A stretch of DNA of 64,000 bases from Hysterium pulicare CBS 123377 (taxonomy: Eukaryota > Ascomycota > Dothideomycetes > Hysteriales > Hysteriaceae), in contig AJFK01000108.1 in NCBI GenBank assembly GCA_000467715.1, positions 1 through 64,000 on the forward strand. The letters are read 5' to 3'. Position numbers and translations under genes: made by a program. The notes beneath the pieces were generated by a model, which was not told the origin of the DNA, did no database searches, and saw only the letters and a list, made by a program, of their open reading frames with translations. Shown here piece by piece: positions 33,488 through 44,477 of this stretch (position 1 is its first letter; each line of letters starts with the position of its first letter).

Positions 33488-34825
33488 TCATGGATTCACC
33501 GTTAAATAGACACCTGCTTCCCGTAGTTTATCGCCCAGCTCGATCCAGTCGACGTTCCCATCATCACTCGAATGAACCTCCATACGCTTCAAGTTTGGAA
33601 ATGACGCCAGGTCATTATCGACGAATTGTCTGAGTTGGCGATAACGAGCATTATGTCGATAAATCCTGTTACAAAGCTTGAATTGCTCAATTGATCGGGG
33701 TAGCAGATTGCCTAAGTGGGCTTGAGAGTCGGGGTTGGGGAAGGCGTTCATGTACTCGTCAAAGTTCAGAATGGCATTGATGGGCACATTCACCATTTTC
33801 AACTTTTGGAACTGGGCCAATGACCGAAGGGAGGAAATGACGCCTGGATCATATGCCCATGCCTGCTCGGCAATTCTGTCATAGAACTTGATTTTCAGTG
33901 TTTCGAGGGACTCGACTTGAGTCAGAAGCGACTCGTCCAGCATGGCGTAGTCGAGACGAGACTGACGAAAGCTACTATCTCCAAGACACTGCAGTCGCAT
34001 GCGGAAGTGCTTCAGGGATTTGCAGGCCCTGAGGACTACTCGAATTGCCTCGTTGCCAAGCTCGCTGTCGTGAAATGTAATGGACTCTACTGGGGAGCTA
34101 CTCGTTGGCCAAGCCGGTTGAGTAGCATGAAGGCCTAGGTCGAGGTCAAAACATTTTCTGGCCTCGAATTCTTTCAAGGCAGGTAGCCGGAATATTGCTG
34201 CAAAAGGTCCAAGTGGGAACCCATTGCGATATTCGGAAAACCACAATTGGACTTTTCGAAGGTTGGGGAAGCCATGGAATTGAATCCTTCTTGGATTGAT
34301 TAGAGCATAATCCAGTAGAGCTGTCAACCACAGATTCCCATGAGTGTCCTTGGGGGTAAGGGACAGGTGAATGTGCTCCACTTTCGGAGTAAGGAACAGA
34401 ATTAAAGCCAGGCTAGCACTGTCGAGCCCGTCGCTTAGTTCGCCTTTCCAACGGTTGATATACGTTCCTGGAAAGCGAAATCGTTCTGCGGCTTGGCGAA
34501 GCATGTCCAGGGAGTCTGCTACATGTGGAGTCGGTCCATTCATTTGAAATCTTACTTTCCTAACATGGGCAGCCAAATGGGATCGGCGGATGAGATTCGT
34601 CGCAAAATATAGGGCGGGAGGATCGACGGGTTGGACGAAGTCATACGTGTGGTAGAGGAAAGTCTCCACAACGGCCCGCAGCCTCTTTGAAGTGAGACAA
34701 AGAGACACAAAATCTCCCTTCTGGAGTCGGGGTATCAAGTTCAATCCCTTATACATCTCATTCGAAGGCAGAAATGAAAAGATGTTGAGGAGGAGCTCAT
34801 CAGGGAGCTCGTTTAATATGGCCAT
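33488..34825 (-). CDS. F-box protein
   Basis: Single exon, 445 residues. The first 55 residues are an F-box: LNELPDELLLNIFSFLP, then LCLTSKRLRAVVETFLYHTY. Leucine-rich, irregular repeats follow (for example LKHFRMRLQCL and LETLKIKFYD), so substrates are probably bound by an LRR-like arc. Such proteins bring targets to an SCF ubiquitin ligase through Skp1. Fungal genomes hold many of these, with targets unknown. The start ATG is the first in frame. Confidence 0.82.
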   Translation of the reverse strand: MAILNELPDELLLNIFSFLPSNEMYKGLNLIPRLQKGDFVSLCLTSKRLRAVVETFLYHTYDFVQPVDPPALYFATNLIRRSHLAAHVRKVRFQMNGPTPHVADSLDMLRQAAERFRFPGTYINRWKGELSDGLDSASLALILFLTPKVEHIHLSLTPKDTHGNLWLTALLDYALINPRRIQFHGFPNLRKVQLWFSEYRNGFPLGPFAAIFRLPALKEFEARKCFDLDLGLHATQPAWPTSSSPVESITFHDSELGNEAIRVVLRACKSLKHFRMRLQCLGDSSFRQSRLDYAMLDESLLTQVESLETLKIKFYDRIAEQAWAYDPGVISSLRSLAQFQKLKMVNVPINAILNFDEYMNAFPNPDSQAHLGNLLPRSIEQFKLCNRIYRHNARYRQLRQFVDNDLASFPNLKRMEVHSSDDGNVDWIELGDKLREAGVYLTVNP

Positions 34826-35599
34826 GGTGCTGGATTAGGACGATTGCGTATTAGATTGGCGAGATCTGTTAAGGATCATGCGATGTCATGCAATGCTTAA
34901 AGAACGAGACTGATGGAGGAGAGACCTGAGGTAGTGTCGTGGGGGCTAGAGATACTTAAAGCGCCGGTCGGTAGGTCGGCACGGGTCTAGCGCCGCTCTC
35001 TCGGGGCCGACCATGATTCGTCTCCTGTTTCAACTCCCGTCGTCTCCAACAACCCTTCAAATCATATCCTAACACCATCGCCCGATAGGCCGATGGCTTC
35101 TCCTAGATGCCCAATACAGATTGAAAGAGCTAGATTCCTGAACCCCTTCTCACATCCGATGATATTTGCTTGCTCTAACTCTCCACTTCAGAAACGGAAG
35201 AAATAGCTGTCAACGGGAGCTCATCCGCGACCGGCCGTTTAGATCTACGGGTCTGCAGATTTCGTGAATTCTGGGGGAGTTTCATGCTTGGTCTCCGCAC
35301 ATAGCTGGAAGCGATGTCGCAGTTCGATTCTGGGAACTATTGCGTCCCATCCATCTACTAACTGTGTTATAGAGAAGCCTGAAGTTTTCCGGATTACGGA
35401 AACTGGCATACAGACCAATGCCAGACCAATCAGAGATTAGATTCGCATGGATACGTGAAATCACGACAGCGACAAATATACCGTAAGAACAAATCCTCTT
35501 CGTCCTGAAACTGAAGATATGTACGTCCTTGGAATCCTCGAATTGCGAGAAATGGATACGTTCCTAATATGCCTTCCTTCGAGCACCACGCAAGAAACA
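34826..35599. other. Intergenic region, 0.8 kb
   Basis: It holds the F-box promoter (read leftwards) and the 3' end of the NO VEIN-like gene. No gene was seen. Confidence 0.45.
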
Positions 35600-38500
35600 C
35601 TATTCCAAAGCTTGTACACTATACGACTCAGCCGTAAACATCATACGACCATTCCTCCTCAAACCCTCAGGATCTACATAGATTCTAACGTTCATATCAT
35701 CCCTCCCAAGATTGAAAACTCGGAAGATGATGTAAACTTCATCATTTCGCCTTTCATCGTTAAAGGCCATTCGTTGCATCTACGATCCCATAAAATTAGC
35801 GCCGAACAGGTTTTGGAAGATTGTCTAGTAGTTCCTGAATGTGTTTTGGAGAATTAGGGGGAGTGAGACTTACCCTACTGTATTGAGATTTACTCATGAA
35901 GAACTTGGTATTGCATTCCTTCGTCGTAGTCTTAACTTCGACGTAATACTTCGTGCGGGCATCTTGCCGTATCTCAGGGACTGGGTATCCGCGAAGGGAC
36001 AGCATCGCGGCGAAGTCTCCACCATTATCTTCGTATACGATGTCTGCCGTCTCAGAACCTTGCCAGGGCTCTAGGTTTCTGTATTGTTGATGGGCTCGGA
36101 CATGCTTTCGAATGGTACTTTGCCAACTATCAGTGTTGAAGCCTGGAAGACCCAACTTGAGAAGCAACTCGAAGACCTAAGTGAGGGTCAGCAGGGCTTA
36201 GGTACTTTTTGACACAGTCTACTTTGCTTACAAAGAGCTCCCCTGCCGCGCCAATGAGTATATCATGCTTTAGCTGATCTTGAGATCGAACTCCAAGTGC
36301 GGAACTAAGATCAACTGCGGGAAGGTTACCGGAGTTTGAATCCAAAGCGCCTCGCAATCCGGAGACGTTGAAAGGCTCATCTGTTGGGAAGTCAATGGTG
36401 CGTGCTTTCTCCAAAACACGATCCAAGAGAGATGCATAAGCTGTGTTGTCCTGGAACCGGTCGGCCTGTTCTGGCAGAGCACGACCGGCAGCCGGTGGAA
36501 GATACTGAGGAATTGGAAGAGGAGTATTCGAAGGAGTCCTTCGCGTTGTGGGGCTAGGAAGAGATTGATGCAACCTTCCGGAACTATCTGCAGATAGCCT
36601 AGGCACCGCCGCAAGCGGTTCTTCGCCAACATCACTGGATACACCGACGAGAGTCTCCGCATCATCTTCATCATCATCCTCCTCCATCGGCTCCCTACTT
36701 TCCCTACGTGCGAAGTGAGAGGTGACTGAAATTGACTCCAAGGTATTATCCAGTGGTGGTTCAATCCCAGGAACTTGAATTATACCTTCTTCTTTCAGAA
36801 TCTCGTCAACCGCGTACAGGGACCGTGCTTGAAGTATAGGGTTTACTGTAGCGCGCGCAGAGTCTGCTACAACCTTGAAAAGAGCAAGCAGGCCTCGAGG
36901 CAATTGTTGGAGGCAAGAGACCTCCTTCTCCTTTGGGTCTTTGGGAACATATAGGCGTATGGGATTGCTCGCGCTGTCCAGATGAAATCTACCCCTGCTG
37001 CTGCGCACCGTGATCGTTGCATCCCCTACAGTCAGGCAGGTCGATTTCGAGAATTCATCGGTCTCATAAACTTCGATTTCTGACAGGCGTTCGAATAGCT
37101 GCCGAGGGCTATCCCCGGCGATGACGCCACCATAATGAAATGCGCATCTGATGATAGAATAAGCGGGCGCAAGTATAAAGGCATTGTATCAACTCACCGG
37201 ACCAGTGCATAAGCCTTGTTTCTCAGCTCCCCCTGAAGAGCGCGTTCCAATGAACCGCCTCGCACAGAGGTTGTTTCTTTGACTAGTGCCGATGCGTATC
37301 GGTGGTCCACTCCGAGAGCAGTGAGAAATGGCGCGAGCTCCCGAATTTCTTCCAAGCTATAATCGAGAGTTGCGACCTGATCTCTAAACATCTGGCGGAA
37401 CTCTAGACGATCCAATATGGCAAAGTTATAGTCCACACTCTCGAGTATAACCTGACTATTAGTGAGTCTAATTGGTAGCACCCGTAGACTTCGTAACTGT
37501 TCCAGATTTATCTTGCGTGGTTCAAGCGCATTGATGTCTGATATTAGAGTTCTTACTAATTGAATTTCGGGGTTCCCATCGAGAATTTGGATGAGTCCTT
37601 GGACATGCATGTTAATATTCGGTTCTTCGACCCCAAGATCCGATTTGAAAAAGTGCTCTAGGTCGGGGTAGATGCCGCTAATTGCATATTTTCCGGGAAT
37701 CCTGATCATCTCTGTCCACAGACAAGCGGAAGGAGGGCACCATATTCCAAGAGCTGGAATAAAGATATGGTTACCCCTTTCAAATGCGGACTTGACGTTA
37801 GCTTTATCTGATTCGGTTGTGGCCTTTTGCGAAATGAAACGATAACTCTCAACAATGGACCCTGCGTCTAGATCTTCACGACCTTCTTGTAGTTCGAGGA
37901 TGGCCTCTCTCCAGGATATGTTGCGAATTCCTAGGCGGCTGCGAAATAATTGCTCAAGACCGTTGTAGTTATCTATATTCGCCAAAATAGTGTACCTCGG
38001 AGGGGACGAGAAGAATGTCGGGCCTTTCCAGAAACAGTCGCTAGGTGTGACCCAGCGCGGATTGTTGAACTCATTCGCTGACAAGTAAACGAGCGCATGT
38101 GTGTTGAAGATCTCCCTATCTTTCGTAAGTAAAACTCGAAACAACGAAGGACATTGACCAACCGTGTGCGTTCTCTATCGCCTTGCGTGCAATGATTTTG
38201 GATCTCTACATATAGAGCAAACAACTTTCGAATGGCTTCAGAATCCCGGAGCGGGCTCTCCGAATATCTTTCCTTCGTGTATCGCAAAACCATCAAAAGG
38301 AAGTTCAAATTCAATTCATGGCTAACGCCGAAACGCTCTAAGAAATGCCAGTCATAGACGGTAGAGGCAGTTTCGGTGTTAGTAGTGGGTAGTCGTAAGA
38401 AAGGAAATCCGTCATAACCTCCCACCCTTTGAAAACAGCCTAGAAGCTGAGGCGTCGGTATGTATGTGTCCTTGAGAGTATATTCGCTATTTTCGCAGGG

Positions 38501-40876
38501 CACGTAAACACATGATAATGCAGCGACAATCTCTGGCTGCATTTGTGGCTGATAAAGAAGCCAGTGCGCCTTTAGTACTCCAAGCAGTTTATCTTTACGT
38601 CGTTCAGTGATAAACTTAAACTCTGCGGATAGTTGTCTCGAGTCAGATAAGTCGACCAACTGTGGGTGGCGCTGTATGCCCACACAACTCTCGATCCACG
38701 ATAGCCAAGACCGTCCGTTGTGGATAATATCTGTCGGGAAGGCCTCCATATATTTAGTATGCAGAAAATGAACAGCAACTCCAGCGGCTGTCGGAAGATC
38801 TGCTTTAAACAAATCATGCGCCTCGTATTCCGCCTGCGACTCGAGATACAGTGTTTCCTTAGAGAAAAGAGTTCGGCTCACCCACTTCACCTCCTGGTCT
38901 AATACTGAGACACAGCCGTCCAGCCGTTGCGTGTTGGATGCTCGATGCCAGAACAAGTACCGAAGATGCGAAATCGAGTTCTCTAAGGTGCAGGGTCTCC
39001 TGCCGAACCTGTAGTATTCCAGAATCGAATCAATGACGGTCCTGGGAACGCACTTCTTGACGCCAAAGTGCCCCAAAAGCCGCCGGCGAGATACATTTTG
39101 GACTGCATTGTTGTGCACTATTGAGAATCCTATGTCGATTGGGACCAGAACACCATCACTTTCGGGGAAAAAGCAAACATGTCGGCCAGTAATCCATTGG
39201 CCTGTTTGTAGTGGAATGAGTTGCAGGCTCTTGATCTGCAGCTGTTGTTCCTCCCGCGCATGGTCCCAAGGTAACATTAGCATTTTCGCCGCCCTTGTGT
39301 GCCAGCTGTCAGTGCTAGTGTTACTCTTCATTCTTGATGAGCGCCTTTCGAGATCTGCCTTTACGCGAGGGATGATGGCCTGAAAACCCAAAGACCTAAC
39401 CCCCAGAGTCCTCAGAGCATTCTTGTTTTGGTACTTGTCTGAGAGGTAGATCTCGTCTTCCAGGTCCTCGAAAAGCGGTTCTCCGACCTCGTCACGAGAT
39501 ACTTCAGGCAACAAACATAATTGACGAGGGAGTTTGAAAGACTTTTCACTCCTTGTCCTAAGAATCGGTGTCTCAGCCAGTTGAGTTATGATCAGCCTTT
39601 TCAGTTCGGCCCAAAAAGGATCGGACACAGAGTCGCCAGGTAAGTATTCGAGCCATCGATACTGTAACTGCGGATGTCGGCAAAATTCAGCAATTGCATC
39701 TCGGAATACCATAGAGATCTCCTTTCGAATTGCAATGTTCCAAGGAGTATGGTAAATGTCTTCACGACTCGCTTGGGTAATGAAATCGGATTGAATCAAG
39801 AACTATGTCAATATTCAGTCATGTGCTACCGGCAATCATGGGAAAACCCTACTCTGAATCCAGCGTCACGCAATGGAAGGAATGCATATATTTGTTGCTG
39901 CCGTATGACTGGCTTTTGCTCTAGATCAACCGGAAATGCCAGTACAATATCGGCTTTATTTATATTCGGTCGACTTTCATGCCTCGGGAGATTCCTCGCA
40001 ATAGTTTTAGTAACAAGATAGGTATATATATCTTCGGTGGCTGGAGAATCCCCGGACCTAGAGCTCTTGGTAATTTTCGCTATGTTGCTATATGTGTCGT
40101 ACACATATCGATAAGTTGTGGTTATAGTAGGAACTGAGGGTGGACGGATGATTATTGTGATGTGCCGAAGTTTCCTCAGAAAAAGGAGTAACGCATCCGG
40201 AACTGCCATGATCTCGGATTCTATGTCATCGAAATTCACGCTATCTTTGATCGTGAGTGAAATCCGAGTTCGAATGTCACTAGGTATATCGCAGTGGTCC
40301 TCGTTGATGGGAGTTACCATTCCCAACCCATCGCCGTCGTTTTCGTGGATGAAACAGAAGGAGAACGGACCAGACTGTATATGAACTTTGGAAGCGACTC
40401 TGAAGACTGATTTGAAGCCGATACCTTTTTCGCCAATGAACCCTTGTACAACCGTCTTTGTGCTATCTCCAGTGCTGCAGATCGCCTTGACGTTTGGTAC
40501 CGTGAAGCCATCCTCATTCGAATCGATATGAATGTAGCGTTCTGAAACGTCAAATCGAACATACGGTTGACGGCCTTGCGCCGTCGCTCGTAGATATGTG
40601 TTATCTTCCGCGTTTTGTATTAATTCGTACAGGAAATGTGTATCTTTGGAGTAGAGATTTGTTGCAAGTCTAATTTCTGTTAGCAGACATGTACTGATCT
40701 CAAGGTCTAAGGCGGCCTTGCGTTTTCGTGGCAGAGCCCAGCTTCCGTCTTACACTATCTAGAGCTTCTAGCACTTCCGGAGGGGTATTCGCACGAGCTG
40801 CGGGTGTTATCCCGCCATTTTCGATACGAATCTTATCAATGATACGTCTGGCCTCTGCCCTTGACAGTTCGTCCAT
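35600..40876 (-). CDS. NO VEIN-like protein: GHKL ATPase plus C-terminal DUF3883
   Basis: Seven exons (40876-40722, 40669-39853, 39802-38163, 38115-37198, 37147-36232, 36176-35874, 35779-35600) give about 1,642 residues, and the total length keeps frame throughout. The N-terminus has the HSP90-type ATP fold: N box ELIQNAEDN at about residues 65-75, G1 as NEDGF and G2 as GEKGIGFKS at about 130. A long central region follows the sacsin/NOV pattern, including GFRFLIQSDF rebuilt across intron 2. An acidic linker at about 1350 precedes DUF3883 (AAGELFVFELLL, then YYVEVKTTTKE, then YIIFRVFNLG), a PD-(D/E)XK-like fold. Plant NOV affects vein patterning; fungal copies are unstudied. Intron 1 is GC..AG, intron 2 begins GTAGGG, and intron 3 begins GTTGGT and is the least certain. 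Confidence 0.82.
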
Positions 40877-41558
40877 AGTGCCAGATACGAGAGAGAAGGA
40901 AGAAAAGAGAGGGAAGGGAGAGAACAAGTTGTTAACTTTGTGTTGAGGCTCCGGGATGAATGAAAGAGGAAACTCTAAAATGAAGACGGACAAGACGAAG
41001 ATTTCAGACGTTAGAGCAAGAAAGAATCTTGAGTGTTGAGATCTTTCATAGTCTGGTGTTCCGCAATATTAGTTTCCAGATGGAATTCGATGATCCGATG
41101 CGGCACAGCAGCTTGACGCCCGAACTTGTGGCGTAGATAGCACCTACATAATCCGAAACACATCATCGATTCATAGATAACCATCTTGTATTCTGGGCGC
41201 TTAATAGCCTGATAATTAGCCAGTAAGGTGAAAGCATGACAACTGTCGCTGAACTCCTAGTTTGGACCGAGGTAGCAGACACACTAAGAACGAGTCATCG
41301 TAAAATAAGATCTTGTAGAGGATGATCTTGTAATGTGAAAGTTAGAAAGTGTGAGGAGGAACAACCTTTCCTTTCGAACATGCGAGCGCCAAGACCCTTA
41401 TACGTAAGCTATTAATAAGCTGACCACGTGCTGGCACACCTATATCAAAATACACGTTCAGCCATTTAAGACACATTGACCAACATGTTGATTGGAAGAT
41501 AGGCTATAAACTCTGTTATTGGGCGAATCCATACATTCATATCTTCAAAATGTTACAT
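40877..41558. other. Intergenic region, 0.7 kb
   Basis: This holds the promoter of the NO VEIN-like gene and the 3' flank of the amine oxidase gene. No gene was seen. Confidence 0.45.
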
Positions 41559-43798
41559 TCAGAGCTTCGACTTGGCCTGCCCACAGCAATCATCTTCATC
41601 CATTTTTTTCGCAGCAGTAGGCAAAGGATCCTGCACCAAAACACTTCGATTCGCCTTCTGCGTACTCTGCGGAACATCAAGTGCCGGGTTTCTATCAAAG
41701 AAGTCCGACGGTTTCAATCTCAAAGTCGTGATATCAACCGGCATGACAGGGAAGTCTTCCACTCGTGGGTTATGCGTCATACCAAAGGTATGCCAAAGAA
41801 CAATATCTTGGTTCCTCACATCCTCATTTCGCGCCGCGTAGTCGAAAACCCCGTCGACTTCCTGGATGGACTGATTCGTCCATTTCCCTCCAGCCCAGAG
41901 GTCGCCATCTCGGTATCGAGTCACCCAGATATGGTGCTCAGCGAAGCGGGCACGGCGTCGAGCAACAGAGTCAGCTCCAGCGAGTATGAGTTGGCATGGC
42001 TGAGGTACAAGCTTATAGCCTACCGGATTTCCGGATATGGGGTTTCGGACATTCTCGTTGACCATCTTGAAGCAACGATTTGCAAATGGATTGGCGTCAG
42101 CAAAACCAGAACGTTCAAATGGAGTTTTAACGACACGCCATGCATTTGCATGGGGATTCTCATGCTCTGACTGAGGCACGGGAACTGAGTCTTCTTGAAC
42201 TATGGTGTTGCTGGGGCCGTCGAGCATAGGGTCTATTCGAAGGCAGAATAGATGCTGATGATTTGGAGCAAGCACGCCGGGTGAAACCACGTTTCCCCAC
42301 TCGGACGTCTTTCCCGGATCGATAAGAGCGGTTGAGAGGATTCCAGTCGCGCGAGTTTCAAATTCAATATTCCCGTTCTGCATGAAGATCCAAGCGAAGA
42401 CGTACTCATAATTACCTACGGTAAGGATCGTTTGGAGCACAAGATTACGAGCCCTGACGACGGACGGGTTTTGCGTTCGATGATTCGTATGTTTCCAGCC
42501 GATACCACCATCCTGTTCGTGGAGGCAGATAACGTTTTCAGCTTTGACCGGATTACCTTTGTCATCGTTTAGCCAGCCACTAAAGTATTTAATTGTACCT
42601 AAGCAATCACAACCGAGTGAGAGATTGTTTGCTGTGCTCCCGGCACCTGCGTCACCGATGTCGAACGCTTGCTTTCGATGATAGGGACTTCTTGGATCTG
42701 GACATCCAATTAGTTTGAGGCTGCTGGAAAGGGAGAGGAGATTCCATACCGCCATATGGTACCGTCATTTCGCTCATACTCAATCTATAGAACACTGGAC
42801 GGCCATCGTATCTTACATCATGCAGAGTCATTCCCTCTCGATAGTGGAATCCCACCCGAAAGCGCCATTTCTGCCATGATATGCAATTAACTTCTGTAAC
42901 GGTGTAACTGGGACCTTCGGGTTGAACCACATTGAGAGGCTTCAAATCTTGGCGGGGAGGGGTTTTCTGGAGCTCATGAAAGTACTCATTCTCGACACAG
43001 TGAGCCATCGGATGGCTACCGCCAGTGTGATATGCTAATCCGTCTTCTTTTCCACCGGAAGCAAGTGGATCAACCCGCACCACCTTGCCTAGGAAGATAT
43101 CGAGGACTGCAGAGATTGGTAACGGAAACGCGTATTGGTTGCTATCCGGATGATTGTGCGGAGCCCTGGCATACAGGAGTGATTGGATGAACTTATGCGT
43201 GTCGGGAGTTGAGTCGCGGTCTGCCCCATACATCCAGGCGTCACATTGGACGACCGCATCCTTTGGCAGATTGAGTTTCTTGATCGCTTCTAAAACCATT
43301 GGATCCTCCAAAATTCTCTTCGCAGAATCACGTGCTTCAACCCTTCAAACCAAATTAGAGCTAGATAAGAGCATGAGACTGACGAGAGCCCTACCTGTCA
43401 ATTGAGCCATGTTGGCCAGGCGCAGCTCGATTTTGTACCACCTCTGTGTTGGTATCCAAGCTTATGACGCTCTCAGTCACTTTGCGTTCATTCTCGCTAC
43501 TCCAGATCACATTTATACACCGTGGAACAAATGGTCTGTCTTCGAGCGGAATCCCGGCGGCTTCGGCATTCAGATAGGGAAGCAGTAGAGCTTTGGGAGG
43601 TTCTTGGAGGGAGATGCTCTTGAATCGAATGGCCGTGCTAGCTCTATTCTCTGCATGTCTCTTCTTCACTGCCCCAATGAGAACAGAACTTGCTCTAAAA
43701 ATTTCAGCATCGCTGAGTTGATGAAGAGGATGATGTCGTGCAGCCATCTGAATCATTGAGTCATTTATAGAGGTAGTAGGGCCCGCTGTAGTCGCCAT
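41559..43798 (-). CDS. Copper-containing primary amine oxidase, predicted peroxisomal
   Basis: Three exons (43798-43395, 43342-42750, 42697-41559) give 711 residues, about the usual length. The general-base Asp sits in FDIGDAGAG, and the tyrosine that becomes the TPQ cofactor is in VGNYEY. Copper ligands are HQH in NHQHLFCLRID and the late His in MTHNPRVEDFPVMP. The enzyme oxidises primary amines to aldehydes, releasing ammonia and hydrogen peroxide. The protein ends in SKL, a perfect PTS1 signal, so peroxisomal import next to catalase is predicted. Intron 1 begins GTAGGG. It probably supplies nitrogen from amines. Confidence 0.92.
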
Positions 43799-44477
43799 TA
43801 TGGAAGTATGGAACTCTAATTGCCGTTAGGCAAGGCTTTGCGGCTTATTGATCTTATATGAGTCTCATGTCGGAGAGAAATTGCGGCGTTGATATAGAGT
43901 CATCCTTCAAACGATGGTGGCAGGGGCTGCGCATGCACCTTCTACGTTTGCTTTTGCGCATACAGACTCACCGTTGAGACCAGGCAAGAGAAACGAATCA
44001 GCTTCCACGAGAAGCATCTAATGTGGTGTCATTCCGTCACCGGCGTGTACAGCGCTTGGATGATCGTGTACGGAGAGATTCCGTTGTTCTGCGGTCCGAT
44101 AAGGCTTGTAACTTACCTTATCGTATCGTTATCGGCAATCCGCCACCGAAATCCTTAACAAGTGATATCAGGCCAATGACTCCTGGGAATGGACTATTGA
44201 AAGCACTCAACTGAATGGAGCGATGGTTACATAGTAGTCCTAATGACCCGACTCTTTAGCATTCATATCCACATAGTCAAACCTTAAAGTCAAGCGGTCC
44301 ACGAAAGAGCCCGCACGGCAGAAAGCCATTCAGGCTGCATAGCTAGTCATACATGCACAACACGGCTGCCTCCTCCTTTCCCTAAATGATAAAACGCCAA
44401 AACTCCTTTCCTTGTGTACATGTCAACTCCGAGGAATCCCCCTTTCAGACGCCTCTATCTAAAGGTAAAAGGTCGCA
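43799..44477. other. Intergenic region, 0.7 kb
   Basis: It holds the amine oxidase promoter (read leftwards) and the 3' flank of the Sin1 gene. No gene was seen. Confidence 0.45.
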
